DNA from: Paenibacillus sp. NAIST15-1
GTDB taxonomy: Bacteria; Bacillota; Bacilli; Paenibacillales; Paenibacillaceae
Reading direction: 5' to 3'
Length of the DNA stretch: 64,000 nucleotides
NCBI RefSeq assembly: GCF_001894745.1
Contig: NZ_BBYF01000008.1
Location: 176,179-240,178, forward strand
Both the position numbers and the translations under genes were made by a program. The notes below the pieces were generated by a model. It saw only the letters and a list, made by a program, of their open reading frames with translations. It did no database searches and had not been told where the DNA came from. Shown here piece by piece: positions 50,180 to 59,740 of the stretch. Within the stretch, counting starts at the first letter, position 1. The number at the start of each line of letters is the position of its first letter.

Positions 50180-50230
50180 AAGCGCTTGGCACTCCTGATT
50201 CCTGATGAACAGGGAGACCGAGCGCTTTTT
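50180..50230 (+). terminator. Terminator after MBL hydrolase gene
   Basis: AAGCGCTTGG and CCGAGCGCTT arms (one mismatch), 28-nt loop, T-run. Confidence 0.8.
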
Positions 50231-50264
50231 GATGCTCACTTTATCCAATATCCATAGATCCATT

Positions 50265-50294
50265 TTGCTAGCCAATCCTCGCTCGTGATATGAT
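50265..50294 (+). promoter_or_regulatory. Sigma-A-like promoter before short terminator unit
   Basis: TTGCTA, 18-nt spacer, TATGAT. Transcription from here would reach the hairpin at 50318 after fewer than 20 nt, giving either a very short RNA or an attenuated leader for the M24 peptidase gene. Confidence 0.4.
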
Positions 50295-50317
50295 CAGGGA
50301 AGCATACAGCAACGATG

Positions 50318-50354
50318 GGACTGCCTACTACTATGTATCGCAGTCCTTTTTTTT
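50318..50354 (+). terminator. Terminator in leader of M24 peptidase gene
   Basis: GGACTGC and GCAGTCC arms, 15-nt loop, then eight T. It lies 67 nt upstream of the peptidase start and 90 nt after a first terminator, so it does not belong to the upstream operon. Confidence 0.75.
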
Positions 50355-50420
50355 ACATAACAGATACAAGTGCAAATAAAACGGCAGATATCATTTCCTA
50401 ATACGAGGAGGAGTCAGTTG

Positions 50421-51644
50421 ATGCATTCCGAACAGCGAATACATGCAGCAATTATCGAAGAGCATCGCAATCGAATCGCTCGCCTGCAGCAGAAGATGGA
50501 GCTTGCTGGTATCGATTTGTACTTAGTTACACACAACGTGGATATATATTACTTAACCGGCTCCATGCAGACCGGCTATGTGCTCGTACCGAGATGCGGC
50601 GAACCTGTCTATTTGGTGAAACGCAGCTATCTGCGTGCGCAAAAGGAGTCGATCATTCGCGTTGCTCCGCTCGGTTCGTTCCGTCAGCTTGGTGAGACGA
50701 TCCGCTCATACTATGCGGAGCTGTTCCAAGTTAAGGAAGCTGTCGTCATTGCTACAGAGTTCGATGTTCTACCTGTTCAGCAGTATGAGAGATTGAAGAC
50801 GGTCATTCCAGATGCGAATTGGACAGACGGATCAATCCTATTCCGGGAACTGAGAATGATTAAGTCCTCTGATGAACTGGATCGCATTCGGGTTGCCGCA
50901 GCTGCTGCACATAAGGTGCTTGCTGCTGCTGCAGATTACATCCAGCCGGGAATGACAGAACTAGAACTCATTGCGTACATTGAACGAGAATTCCGACTGC
51001 AGGGCCATGTTGGAATGATCCGAATGCGCGGCTTCAATCAGGAACTAATAACTGGCATGGTGGCATCAGGAAGTGCAGGCGCAGAACCGACTTATTTCGA
51101 CGGCCCCGCTGGAGGGCTTGGACTGACACCTGCAAGTCCACAAGGATCTAGCCGTAAGGCGATTGAAGTGAATGAACCTATTCTGATCGATTTCGGCTGC
51201 TGCATCGATGGATATGTAATTGATCAGACCCGAACCCTTGTCATTGGGGAACTGGACGATGAACTCCAGCGTGCTTATGATGCTTCGGAAGCGATATTGC
51301 GTGCAACTGAGGAACACTTGAAGCCGGGAACGGTATGCGAGACATTGTACGAAGACGCGGTTGATATGGCGAAATCGTATGGATTGCAAGAGCATTTTAT
51401 GGGGTATGGTGAGGATCAAGTCAAGTTTCTTGGACATGGAATTGGTATGGAAATTGATGAATGGCCTGTATTGGCCCGCGGGTTCAAGCAGCCGCTTCAG
51501 GAGGGGATGGTAATTGCTATCGAACCTAAATTCACTTTCCCGGGACGCGGTGTCGTAGGTATAGAGAATACATACCTCATTACTGCTGATGGATATGAGA
51601 AGCTAACGACTGCGGAGGAAGGATTGCGAATCATTTCTTTGTGA
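50421..51644 (+). CDS. M24 family Xaa-Pro peptidase
   Basis: A 407-residue two-domain protein. The creatinase-like N-domain (about 10-150) is followed by a pita-bread metallopeptidase domain. Metal ligands are the Asps in IDFGCCIDGYVIDQTR (about residues 255-270), His in FLGHGIGMEIDE (about 340), Glu in IAIEPKFTFPG (about 375) and Glu in GIENTYLI (about 389). ATG 50421 follows GAGGAGGAG; an upstream frame start overlaps the leader terminator. It cleaves X-Pro peptides, or may be a related creatinase-like hydrolase. Confidence 0.9.
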   Translation: MHSEQRIHAAIIEEHRNRIARLQQKMELAGIDLYLVTHNVDIYYLTGSMQTGYVLVPRCGEPVYLVKRSYLRAQKESIIRVAPLGSFRQLGETIRSYYAELFQVKEAVVIATEFDVLPVQQYERLKTVIPDANWTDGSILFRELRMIKSSDELDRIRVAAAAAHKVLAAAADYIQPGMTELELIAYIEREFRLQGHVGMIRMRGFNQELITGMVASGSAGAEPTYFDGPAGGLGLTPASPQGSSRKAIEVNEPILIDFGCCIDGYVIDQTRTLVIGELDDELQRAYDASEAILRATEEHLKPGTVCETLYEDAVDMAKSYGLQEHFMGYGEDQVKFLGHGIGMEIDEWPVLARGFKQPLQEGMVIAIEPKFTFPGRGVVGIENTYLITADGYEKLTTAEEGLRIISL

Positions 51645-51803
51645 ACATAGACAATAGCTAGAGTCGGATGTACAGCTTTTATCGTATGCAATATAGAGAG
51701 GCTGCTTTTTGTGACCAATTGCGATACTCGTACGTATACATTTACAGAAACCATAAATTCTAGTACCATATAGAATACATCTAACGGATGGGAGGCATGG
51801 ACA

Positions 51804-52184
51804 ATGCTGCCTTTGGGAGAGAAAGTAGTCATTGTTGCCGACCGTTTCGAACAACATTTGCCTATCGGGGAATACGGCTATATTATTGCCTATGACCGCA
51901 ATGCAGACAACGCATTCGACTATGTCATCCGAGTTCCGAGAGCAAACCGCAACTTTTTCGTGCCAGCATCCGATGTCGATCAAGAGGAACGGTTGCTGCA
52001 GCAGGAAGCGGACCGCATCGAACGGGAAGCACTTATCGATTATGCACTGGCGACCCATAATGAATCATTATTCCGTCGAATTATGAACGCAGACGCAGAG
52101 CCTGATAGCGAAGAGAGCGAACAGGACGGAGCAATGTCACAAGAAGAGTTCATTCGCCAAGTGAATTTAAGAGCTTGGATTTGA
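51804..52184 (+). CDS. Small hypothetical protein
   Basis: A 126-residue acidic protein. The N-terminal 60 residues are beta-rich (LGEKVVIVAD, GEYGYIIAYDRN, YVIRVPRANRNFFVPASD) and look like a small SH3/KOW-type barrel. The rest is helical and very acidic (DAEPDSEESEQDG). I do not recognise the family. The ATG follows a GGGAGG site. It precedes the gat operon but is separated from it by a terminator and promoter. Confidence 0.75.
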   Translation: MLPLGEKVVIVADRFEQHLPIGEYGYIIAYDRNADNAFDYVIRVPRANRNFFVPASDVDQEERLLQQEADRIEREALIDYALATHNESLFRRIMNADAEPDSEESEQDGAMSQEEFIRQVNLRAWI

Positions 52185-52192
52185 AGAAGACG

Positions 52193-52229
52193 CCGATCAC
52201 CGGTCATTCCGGTGCTTCGGTGTTTTTTT
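52193..52229 (+). terminator. Intrinsic terminator
   Basis: CACCGG and CCGGTG arms with an outer CCGA/TCGG pairing, then T7. Confidence 0.82.
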
Positions 52230-52257
52230 GCATCCATTACTTTATCAGAATGACGCG

Positions 52258-52286
52258 TTGAGTTGATTCCGCTTCTAAGCTATAAT
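52258..52286 (+). promoter_or_regulatory. Sigma-A promoter of gatCAB operon
   Basis: TTGAGT, 17-nt spacer, TATAAT, 48 nt before the gatC start codon. Confidence 0.75.
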
Positions 52287-52333
52287 AAGGGGATGAATTT
52301 GGCCTTGATGGCGCAAGGAGGAACAGGCTGCCG

Positions 52334-52621
52334 ATGAGCATTCACGTACAAGACGTCGAGCACGTTGCTAAGTTGGCAAGACTCGACTTGAGCAATGAAG
52401 AGAAAGAGCGTTACACGGAACAGCTGAACGCGATTCTAAAATATGCAGAAAAATTAAATGAATTGAATACCGATGACGTCACGCCAACGACTCATGTTCT
52501 ACCTATACGGAACGTGATGCGTGAGGATGAAGCGCGTCCTTCACTGCCGATAGAGAAGGTAATGGCTAACGCACCGGAAGAAGAAGATGGTCAGTTCAAA
52601 GTACCGGCCGTTCTGGAATAA
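52334..52621 (+). CDS. gatC: Asp/Glu-tRNA amidotransferase subunit C
   Basis: A 95-residue GatC. Hallmarks are HVAKLARLDLSNEEKERY near the start and the DVTPTTHVLPIRNVMREDE segment. GatC stabilises the GatA-GatB contact in the amidotransferase that converts Glu-tRNA(Gln), and often Asp-tRNA(Asn), to the amide form. First gene of gatCAB, with an AAGGAGGAAC ribosome site. Confidence 0.97.
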   Translation: MSIHVQDVEHVAKLARLDLSNEEKERYTEQLNAILKYAEKLNELNTDDVTPTTHVLPIRNVMREDEARPSLPIEKVMANAPEEEDGQFKVPAVLE

Positions 52622-52645
52622 AGCGAATAAGGGAGGATGCCCGCA

Positions 52646-54103
52646 TTGACACCACTTGAGATGTCATTAACGGAAGCAAGACAAGCAATACAAGAGCGCA
52701 AGCTCTCCGTCTCTGAATTGGTGGACGCGTCATTCCGACGCATTGCCAGCACGGATGAGCAAGTGCAAGCATTTCTTACTATGAATGAAGAGGGTGCCCG
52801 TAACGAGGCAGCGGCAATCGACAAGCGCATCTCGGCAGGAGAACAGATCGGCTTATTGGCTGGTATCCCTGCAGGGGTTAAGGACAACATCGTAACGGAA
52901 GGAATGCGCACAACATGTGCAAGTAAATTCCTTGATAATTTCGTACCTGTATATGACGGTACGGTATCCCGCAAGTTGAAGGAAGCGGGTGCCATTACAA
53001 TTGGTAAGCTGAACATGGACGAATTCGCAATGGGCGGATCCAATGAGAACTCTGCTTATCGCACGACTCGCAACCCGTGGGATTTGGAACGTGTTCCGGG
53101 CGGATCTAGCGGTGGTTCCGCGGCTTCCGTAGCAGCTGGACAAGTTGCGTTCGCGCTAGGCTCTGATACAGGCGGATCAATCCGTCAGCCAGCTTCCTAT
53201 TGTGGAGTCGTTGGCTTGAAGCCGACATACGGTCTCGTTTCTCGCTTCGGCTTGGTTGCATTCGCATCTTCATTGGATCAAATCGGTCCAATTACGAGAA
53301 ATGTGGAAGATGCAGCCCTTGTGCTCCAAGCGATTGCAGGCCACGATAAGATGGATTCCACTTCGGCGAAGGTAGAAATTCCGGATTATGCAGCACAGCT
53401 GACAGGCGATGTGGCTGGTCTGCGCATTGGCGTGCCTTCTGAATATATTGGACAAGGTGTCGATCCGAAGGTGAAGGAAGCTGTGCTCGCTGCCTTGAAA
53501 GTATTCGAGGATATGGGTGCGACATGGGAAGAAGTATCGATGCCGCATACCGAATATGCAGTAGCGACCTACTACCTGCTTGCTTCCTCGGAAGCTTCCT
53601 CCAACTTGGCGCGCTTCGATGGAGTTCGCTACGGAGTGCGTGCGGACAACCCTGACAATCTGCTGGATCTGTATCATCGTTCTCGCAGTGAAGGCTTTGG
53701 ACAAGAAGTGAAGCGCCGCATTATGCTGGGTACGTATGCACTAAGCTCAGGCTACTATGATGCCTATTACTTGAAGGCGCAGAAAGTCCGCACTTTGATT
53801 AAGCGTGACTTTGACGAAGCATTTAACAAGTTCGATATTTTGCTCGGGCCGACAGCACCGACTACGGCATTCCGTATCGGCGAGCAAATTAATGATCCAT
53901 TAGCGATGTATTTGAATGATATATTGACGATTCCGGTCAGCTTGGCTGGCGTTCCAGCAATTAGCGTACCATGCGGGTTGGCGGATGGATTGCCGGTTGG
54001 CTTGCAATTGATTGGCAAGGCGTTCGACGAAGCGACTGTGCTTCGTGCAGCCCATGCGTTCGAACAACGCACGGAGTTCCATAAGCTGCGTCCGCAGTTG
54101 TAA
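52646..54103 (+). CDS. gatA: Asp/Glu-tRNA amidotransferase subunit A
   Basis: A 485-residue amidase. The Ser-cisSer-Lys triad lies in [10 protein letters not shown] (Lys, about residue 77), [14 protein letters not shown] (about 150-165) and [15 protein letters not shown] (catalytic Ser about 175). It releases ammonia from glutamine for GatB. An ATG at 52637 touches the GGGAGG ribosome site, so TTG 52646 with 9-nt spacing is the likely start. It lies 24 nt after gatC. Confidence 0.97.
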   Translation: MTPLEMSLTEARQAIQERKLSVSELVDASFRRIASTDEQVQAFLTMNEEGARNEAAAIDKRISAGEQIGLLAGIPAGVKDNIVTEGMRTTCASKFLDNFVPVYDGTVSRKLKEAGAITIGKLNMDEFAMGGSNENSAYRTTRNPWDLERVPGGSSGGSAASVAAGQVAFALGSDTGGSIRQPASYCGVVGLKPTYGLVSRFGLVAFASSLDQIGPITRNVEDAALVLQAIAGHDKMDSTSAKVEIPDYAAQLTGDVAGLRIGVPSEYIGQGVDPKVKEAVLAALKVFEDMGATWEEVSMPHTEYAVATYYLLASSEASSNLARFDGVRYGVRADNPDNLLDLYHRSRSEGFGQEVKRRIMLGTYALSSGYYDAYYLKAQKVRTLIKRDFDEAFNKFDILLGPTAPTTAFRIGEQINDPLAMYLNDILTIPVSLAGVPAISVPCGLADGLPVGLQLIGKAFDEATVLRAAHAFEQRTEFHKLRPQL

Positions 54104-54120
54104 TTGAGGAGGCTTACGAC

Positions 54121-55563
54121 ATGCCAAGTACGAAATATGAAACGGTTATTGGCTTGGAAGTGCACGTTGAGCTGCACACCAACTCGAAAATCTTTTGCGG
54201 TTGCTCTACCGAATTCGGAGCACCGCCTAATACGCATACTTGCCCGATTTGCTTAGGGCATCCCGGCGTACTGCCGGTATTAAACCACCAAGCGGTAGAA
54301 TATGCAATGAAGGCTGCTATGGCGTTGAACTGTGAAATTGCTCCGGTAAGCAAGTTTGACCGGAAAAACTATTTCTACCCAGACTCTCCGAAAGCATATC
54401 AAATCTCTCAGAACGATCAGCCAATTGGGCAGAACGGCTGGATTGATATTGAAGTGAACGGAGAAACGAAGCGGATCGGCATTAACCGACTACACTTGGA
54501 AGAAGATGCAGGCAAGCTGACGCACGTAGATGGCGGTTATGCTTCTCTCGTCGATTTCAACCGTGTCGGCACACCGCTCGTAGAGATTGTATCTGAACCC
54601 GAGCTTCATTCACCAGAAGAAGCGAAGGCTTATTTGGAAAAGCTGAAGGCAATTATGCAATATTGCGACGTATCCGATGTGAAGATGGAGGAAGGCTCCC
54701 TTCGCTGTGATGCGAACATCAGCATACGCCCGATTGGCCAGAAAGAACTGGGTACGAGGGCAGAATTGAAAAATATGAACTCCTTCCGCGGCGTTCAACG
54801 TGGTCTTGAATATGAAGAGGAGCGCCAAGCTGACATCCTGGATGAAGGCGGTAAGGTTGTTCAGGAAACTCGCCGCTGGGATGAAGCGCAAGGGCGTACG
54901 CTCACGATGCGCAGCAAGGAAGAGGCGCATGACTATCGCTACTTCCCGGATCCGGATCTCGTTACACTCATTATTGATGACGAGTGGAGAGAGAGTGTGC
55001 GGGCATCGATTCCAGAATTGCCGGATGCACGTAAAGCTCGCTACACGAGCGAATATGGCTTGACGAGCTACGATGCAGAAGTCATTACGGCATCGAAGAA
55101 GCTGGCTGACCTGTTCGAGGAGAGTCTTCAATATACGAAGGATGCCAAGGCAGTAGCCAACTGGATTATGGGTGACTTACTCGGATACTTGAACGCGAAT
55201 GGCCTTGAAGCGGATGCTTCAAAAGTTACTGGCCAAGGCTTGGGCGAAATGATCGGCTTGATTGAGAAAGGCACGATCAGTTCCAAAATCGCCAAGACGG
55301 TCTTCAAAGAGATGCTGGAGACGGGCAAAGCTCCTCAAGCTATTGTTGAAGAGAAGGGACTTGTCCAAATTAGTGATGAAGGCGCCATTAAATCTGTCGT
55401 CGAGCAAGTAATCGCAAACAACCCACAATCGGTTGAAGATTACCGTGCCGGCAAACAGAAGGCGATTGGATTCCTCGTGGGACAAGTAATGAAGGAGACG
55501 AAGGGTAAGGCCAACCCGGGTCTTGTGAACGAATTGCTTGTTCAGTGCTTGAGCGAGCTGTAA
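54121..55563 (+). CDS. gatB: Asp/Glu-tRNA amidotransferase subunit B
   Basis: A 480-residue GatB. The N-terminal kinase domain begins [13 protein letters not shown] and contains [13 protein letters not shown], the zinc-site C-x-x-C ([11 protein letters not shown]) and [11 protein letters not shown]. The C-terminal helical YqeY-like tail binds the tRNA. It activates the carboxyl group by phosphorylation and accepts ammonia from GatA. Last gene of the gatCAB operon, AGGAGG ribosome site. Confidence 0.97.
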   Translation: MPSTKYETVIGLEVHVELHTNSKIFCGCSTEFGAPPNTHTCPICLGHPGVLPVLNHQAVEYAMKAAMALNCEIAPVSKFDRKNYFYPDSPKAYQISQNDQPIGQNGWIDIEVNGETKRIGINRLHLEEDAGKLTHVDGGYASLVDFNRVGTPLVEIVSEPELHSPEEAKAYLEKLKAIMQYCDVSDVKMEEGSLRCDANISIRPIGQKELGTRAELKNMNSFRGVQRGLEYEEERQADILDEGGKVVQETRRWDEAQGRTLTMRSKEEAHDYRYFPDPDLVTLIIDDEWRESVRASIPELPDARKARYTSEYGLTSYDAEVITASKKLADLFEESLQYTKDAKAVANWIMGDLLGYLNANGLEADASKVTGQGLGEMIGLIEKGTISSKIAKTVFKEMLETGKAPQAIVEEKGLVQISDEGAIKSVVEQVIANNPQSVEDYRAGKQKAIGFLVGQVMKETKGKANPGLVNELLVQCLSEL

Positions 55564-55650
55564 ATGTAAGCTATAGATAAAAAATGAAGAATCGATTAGG
55601 GCTCCGTAGGACGGATGGGTAACATATCTGAACGTTGGAGCCAGGCATGG

Positions 55651-55673
55651 AAGCGGAGTGAATCTCCGCTTTT
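55651..55673 (+). terminator. Short terminator
   Basis: AAGCGGAG and CTCCGCTT arms, 5-nt loop, then TTC. It separates gatB from the acetyltransferase gene. Confidence 0.65.
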
Positions 55674-55738
55674 CGTGTAGATTCAAGTTATTTTCATGTA
55701 GTCGTATACTCTGTTATTCCGAAAGGGTAGTGAAAGAC

Positions 55739-56191
55739 ATGATACGTCAGTTGGATATGAATGATGTTGCAACATTGGATCAACTCTGGAACCTGCAACA
55801 GGCGGCATACCGGATTGAAGCAGACATGATTGGCTTTGACAAGATCCCCCCTCTGATGGAAACGGTAGAAGACCTGCATAATACCACGGAAACATTCTAT
55901 GGCTGGTGGGATGAGAATCAGTTGGCTGGAGCGGTATCCATCGAAATGACAGGGCCTGTAATTATGGAGATTTGCAGATTGATGGTTCGGCCGGATTATT
56001 TTCGGAGAGGGATCGGTGCAAGTTTGTTAGCTCATGTACTGCATATGCCAGATGTTCATACGCACCGTATTGCAACGGGAGCTCGCAATCTTCCTGCGCT
56101 GACACTGTATGAACGCGAAGGCTTCCGATATGTGCGCGACGAGGAGATTGCGCCGGGCATATCGCTGCGTCACCTGGAAAGAAGGAGGTAG
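55739..56191 (+). CDS. GNAT family acetyltransferase
   Basis: A 150-residue GNAT protein. The acetyl-CoA binding motif is LMVRPDYFRRGIGASLLAHV (about residue 80), followed by NLPALTLYEREGFRYV (about 118), typical of the family's end. The acceptor is unknown. ATG 55739 was chosen because the domain starts there; an in-frame GTG at 55730 is also possible. The MgtC gene starts 6 nt after its stop. Confidence 0.85.
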   Translation: MIRQLDMNDVATLDQLWNLQQAAYRIEADMIGFDKIPPLMETVEDLHNTTETFYGWWDENQLAGAVSIEMTGPVIMEICRLMVRPDYFRRGIGASLLAHVLHMPDVHTHRIATGARNLPALTLYEREGFRYVRDEEIAPGISLRHLERRR

Positions 56192-56197
56192 TCGGAT

Positions 56198-56929
56198 ATG
56201 GAATTGCTCGCGGAGATACCTGCAAATAGTCCGTGGGTAATTGATGATTTTTCATTAACGCTTAGATTGCTGCTTGCGATGCTGCTTGGCGGCTTGATTG
56301 GATTGGAGCGAGAACAAGCGAATCATCCAGCGGGGCTGCGAACACATATATTAGTTTGCGTTGGTTCGGCACTTATCATGCTGTTGTCCATTTATGGCTT
56401 CTCCAGCTTCGTGTACGAAGGAAATGTCCGTGTGGATCCTGCTCGTCTCGCTACAGCAGTAATTACAGGCATTGGTTTTCTTGGCGCAGGTACAATTATT
56501 TTTACGGGCAAATCAATCGCAGGACTTACGACAGCGGCCTCTTTATGGGTCGTTGCGGCGATTGGACTGGCAGTAGGTGCTGGATTCCAATATGCAGCTG
56601 TGGTGACGACAATCCTAGTTATCGTGATTTTGTTCGGATTCAACAAGGTAGAACAGCGTTACTTCGGTGGCAAGCGCACTCGCGTTTTAACATTAGATGC
56701 GGATTCTACTTCTGAATTTCTTCATGAGCTCCATGTCTTCATGGAAACCCATGATGTTACCGTCAAGAAGATGATGTTCCAACGCTTATTGAATCAACCT
56801 GGCGATCCGATGGTGGAGAAGCGAGCAGAATTGCAGCTCGTTCTTGGCGTCCCCAAACAGTTCGACATGTTCGTATTTGTAGAGCAACTCGAGCGAGTGC
56901 AAGGGGTTCGCACTGTTACCTTAGAGTAA
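56198..56929 (+). CDS. MgtC/SapB family membrane protein
   Basis: A 243-residue protein. Five N-terminal helices carry the MgtC pattern: LLAMLLGGLIGLEREQ, HPAGLRTHILVCVGSALIML, GIGFLGAGTI and TTAASLWVVAAIGLAVGAG. A cytoplasmic ACT-like domain follows (about 165-243). Members inhibit F1F0 ATPase or aid growth at low magnesium in some bacteria; the role in Bacillales is less clear. GGAGGTAG lies before the ATG. Confidence 0.92.
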   Translation: MELLAEIPANSPWVIDDFSLTLRLLLAMLLGGLIGLEREQANHPAGLRTHILVCVGSALIMLLSIYGFSSFVYEGNVRVDPARLATAVITGIGFLGAGTIIFTGKSIAGLTTAASLWVVAAIGLAVGAGFQYAAVVTTILVIVILFGFNKVEQRYFGGKRTRVLTLDADSTSEFLHELHVFMETHDVTVKKMMFQRLLNQPGDPMVEKRAELQLVLGVPKQFDMFVFVEQLERVQGVRTVTLE

Positions 56930-56960
56930 GAGTCCAAAGCGATCCTAGACTAAAGTCGGT

Positions 56961-56990
56961 GAAACCTTCCTAGACTCAGGAAGGTTTCTT
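56961..56990 (+). terminator. Intrinsic terminator
   Basis: GAAACCTTCCT and AGGAAGGTTTC arms, 6-nt loop, T-rich tail. Confidence 0.82.
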
Positions 56991-57087
56991 TCATTTCTGT
57001 ATCCAACGTACAATGAATATAAGCTTAATACGTACGGTAGAGCGAATTCGCACAATGAATTTTGCTGGGTAGAGAAGGGAAGAGACT

Positions 57088-57678
57088 ATGGTGTATCGTA
57101 AGACAACTCAATTTTCGGATGAACTGATCGTCAGTCAAGTGCAGCAAGGTAACGAGGAAGCAATGCGTATTTTAGTGGAAAGACACCGTCCATTTGTGAT
57201 AACGTGTATTTGTCAGACGGTACAAGATCGTTATTTGGCGGAAGATATCGCCCAAGAGGTATTCGTGAAGGCGTATCGCCATATTCATTCATTTCGGGGT
57301 GACTCGAAATTTACGACATGGCTGTATCGGCTAACGAAGAACCAGATGATTGATATATTGCGCAAAAAACGGAAAGAAGGCCGGGTAGAACGGCTTGAGC
57401 CGCACCATATGGCATCCTTTCAGCTTCATGATGTTGCTGATATGCCGGAAGAACGCGTGATGAAGAAGGAAAAATGTGAAGAGGTTCACGAAGCACTTCG
57501 GGCATTGCCAGAGAAATATCGTATGGTCATGGAGTTGTACCACATGCGCCAGCGGACATACGCAGAAATTGCGCAGATGCTCAAGATGCCAGTTAGAACG
57601 GTTGAAACTAGATTATATCGCGCTAAGATGCTGTTTAAGCGAGCGTGGCAGGAACATGCCGGATTAGGAGCTATGTAA
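57088..57678 (+). CDS. ECF-type RNA polymerase sigma factor
   Basis: A 196-residue ECF sigma factor. Region 2: EDIAQEVFVKAYRHIHSFRG and KFTTWLYRLTKNQMIDILRKKR. Region 4: LPEKYRMVMELYHMRQRTYAEIAQMLKMPVRTV and RLYRAKMLFKRA. It belongs to the SigW/SigX-like group of envelope-stress factors. A typical ZAS-type anti-sigma gene does not follow. Instead come a TM2-like membrane protein after 12 nt and a DUF4097 protein, one of which may be the antagonist. Confidence 0.93.
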   Translation: MVYRKTTQFSDELIVSQVQQGNEEAMRILVERHRPFVITCICQTVQDRYLAEDIAQEVFVKAYRHIHSFRGDSKFTTWLYRLTKNQMIDILRKKRKEGRVERLEPHHMASFQLHDVADMPEERVMKKEKCEEVHEALRALPEKYRMVMELYHMRQRTYAEIAQMLKMPVRTVETRLYRAKMLFKRAWQEHAGLGAM

Positions 57679-57690
57679 GGAGGGAAGGAC

Positions 57691-58371
57691 TTGGCTGATA
57701 GAAAAGATGATCAATTACATGAACCTCACAATCAAGGATTCCGTGAGCAGTCTGCTAAAAAGGAGCAGGATGAGCAGTTTTTGCGTAAGCGTCTGGAACA
57801 ATTAGCGCGGAGAGAACGCATGTCTCATGCTCATGAGAATCATCAAGGATATGGCCCAGGCCCAGGAGCGCCCATACCACCGCCTCCGATGTATGGAGCA
57901 ATGCCGCAGAAGAAGAGCAAGTTTCTTTCTTTGTTTTTGTCCTTCATTTTCCCTGGAGCAGGTCATTTCTACTTAGGGTTAATGCAGCGCGGGCTGCTTA
58001 TTATGATGATGCTGGCCTTGGATATCGTAGCTATCGTGTATTTTACAGCAATAGATGCGAAAGTGAATGTACCGCTTGTCGTATTGTTAGGATTAATGCT
58101 GCCGGTGATTTACTTTTTTAACTTGTTTGATGCCTTGCAATGTACGGAACGTGTCAATCATCAAGCGATGTTTGGTGGCATAGAGCCGACCAGACAAGGG
58201 CCGCTCTTAGGGCTTTTTCTTCTGTTCGGGGGAATAGTTATGCTGCTATTAACCGTAGATCCAGCGTGGCTTCGTTGGTTCTTTACGTATGCGGGATCCT
58301 ACGCGGGAGCGGCTCTTCTTATTGGTGGCGGTATCTTTCTGCTTGTGAAGGAATCGAATAAGAGACGCTGA
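57691..58371 (+). CDS. Membrane protein with hydrophilic N-terminus
   Basis: A 226-residue protein. The first 75 residues are charged and then Gly/Pro-rich (PGPGAPIPPPPMYG). Five hydrophobic helices follow, beginning with a TM2-like stretch FLSFIFPGAGHFYLGLMQRG. The long cytoplasmic N-terminal tail in an ECF sigma operon could bind the sigma factor, but no anti-sigma motif is visible. The start is a TTG after GGAGGGA, 12 nt behind the sigma gene. Confidence 0.82.
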   Translation: MADRKDDQLHEPHNQGFREQSAKKEQDEQFLRKRLEQLARRERMSHAHENHQGYGPGPGAPIPPPPMYGAMPQKKSKFLSLFLSFIFPGAGHFYLGLMQRGLLIMMMLALDIVAIVYFTAIDAKVNVPLVVLLGLMLPVIYFFNLFDALQCTERVNHQAMFGGIEPTRQGPLLGLFLLFGGIVMLLLTVDPAWLRWFFTYAGSYAGAALLIGGGIFLLVKESNKRR

Positions 58372-58397
58372 CGGACAACCGAAGGAGATGGTCTTCA

Positions 58398-59594
58398 GTG
58401 GTTAAGGTAGGGAGAATTACTGCTTCGCTGCTGCTTGTCGCTGTCGGAATCATGCTGCTCAGCGATCAGTTGTTTGGATATCATACATTGCGATTGTTAT
58501 TAACATGGTGGCCCTTGTTATTTATTATATGGGGGATCGAATATATTTGGACTGGCGTGTACCACAGCAAGCGGGGGGATAATCGTCGTCTGCGCTTGGA
58601 TTTTTTAGGCATGTTCGTTTCTGTTTTTATTGCAGTCTCCGTCTTCATGATTTCTCAGCCTTCCCTGTTCCGGGATTGGGTACGAGGCATTCAGTTCGAC
58701 TTCTCCATGATGAAGGAGATGGCAGGTGATAATGGGATAAATGTCCGCTTGCCGAAGCTGGAACATTCGATATCAGGGGATATATCGAAGCTCGTTGTTC
58801 GCAATAACAATGGGGAGATTCGGATTCAGACTGGGAATGTAGAGAATATGGATGTTGAGCTAAGTGCAATTGTAAGCGGAGTGGATAGAGAGCAGGCGCA
58901 ATCGCTGGCTAACCAATCTGGAGCATCCATCGATAATAAGCCTTCCGAACATACATTGACGATTACCGCGAACGGCTCGAAATTTGCATTAGGGAATCGG
59001 CCAATCCGCATTGATATGATCATCACCATTCCGGCTCATGTTATGTGGAAGACGGATGTGATGACGAATAATGGGGATATCGCGATCCATGATATGAAAG
59101 CCGAAGCAGTGGCGAAGAGCAACAATGGTGATATTAAGCTGCTTAATATTGAAGCCCCAGTACAGGGAGAGACACTGAATGGTAATCTCTTTGTGCAAAA
59201 TATACGCGGTGATGCCAAAGTATCTACCATGCGTGGGGATATTACGATGTACGACATCAGTGGGAAGTCGATGGCGGATACGAAATCAGGAGATATCGAC
59301 ATTCATGAATCGGCTGGTGCAGTCCAAGCAGAGACCTTGAGTGGAGACATGCTTGTTGAGTCAGAGAACATCGGCGGCAACTGGAAATTGCAGAATATGG
59401 CGGGTGATACCACCATTGGCATACCAGAGGGGGCTGATGTTACATTGCAAGCGATGAATCGTTTTGGAGACATCGATATAGATTCGGATTTTCCCTTCCA
59501 TGTCGTAAAGAATAAAGTAGAGGGTACAATAGGAAATGCTACGTATCAAGTCAATTTGGACACGAATGGTGACATAAGCATACGAAAACGGTAA
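58398..59594 (+). CDS. LiaF-type membrane anchor plus DUF4097 beta-solenoid
   Basis: A 398-residue protein. The N-terminal part has three to four helices (about residues 7-90, LTWWPLLFIIWGIEYIW) like LiaI/LiaF proteins. The extracytoplasmic or cytoplasmic C-terminal part repeats short strands ending in N/S-G-D-I, such as NNNGEIRI, NNGDIAIHD, NNGDIKLL, RGDITMYD, KSGDIDIHE and LSGDMLVES, a DUF4097 beta-solenoid. Such proteins accompany envelope-stress regulators in Bacillales. GTG start at 58398 after GAAGGAGATG. Last gene of the ECF operon. Confidence 0.85.
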   Translation: MVKVGRITASLLLVAVGIMLLSDQLFGYHTLRLLLTWWPLLFIIWGIEYIWTGVYHSKRGDNRRLRLDFLGMFVSVFIAVSVFMISQPSLFRDWVRGIQFDFSMMKEMAGDNGINVRLPKLEHSISGDISKLVVRNNNGEIRIQTGNVENMDVELSAIVSGVDREQAQSLANQSGASIDNKPSEHTLTITANGSKFALGNRPIRIDMIITIPAHVMWKTDVMTNNGDIAIHDMKAEAVAKSNNGDIKLLNIEAPVQGETLNGNLFVQNIRGDAKVSTMRGDITMYDISGKSMADTKSGDIDIHESAGAVQAETLSGDMLVESENIGGNWKLQNMAGDTTIGIPEGADVTLQAMNRFGDIDIDSDFPFHVVKNKVEGTIGNATYQVNLDTNGDISIRKR

Positions 59595-59613
59595 CAGCGC
59601 GACGTATTAAGGA

Positions 59614-59643
59614 TTGACAAAACAAAAAACTTCCACGTACAAT
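59614..59643 (+). promoter_or_regulatory. Sigma-A promoter of perR
   Basis: TTGACA, 18-nt spacer, TACAAT. The region after the -10 (GATTATTTTCTGAGAATC) is a weak, imperfect dyad that could be a PerR site. Confidence 0.6.
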
Positions 59644-59740
59644 GGACATATAGAGATTATTTTCTGAGAATCGTTACAATCTACGATTTGTTGGGATAAC
59701 CCGTATAGAACTAATGTGAGCGTAGAAGGCGGTGGACAAG

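Noticed and set aside
50078..50275. 65-codon minus-strand frame in the gap after the MBL gene
   Set aside because: It overlaps the MBL hydrolase end and its terminator in antisense, and shows no recognisable features.
59648..59675. PerR box in the perR promoter
   Set aside because: The dyad near 59655 is imperfect and matches the PerR consensus poorly; autoregulation cannot be claimed from it.
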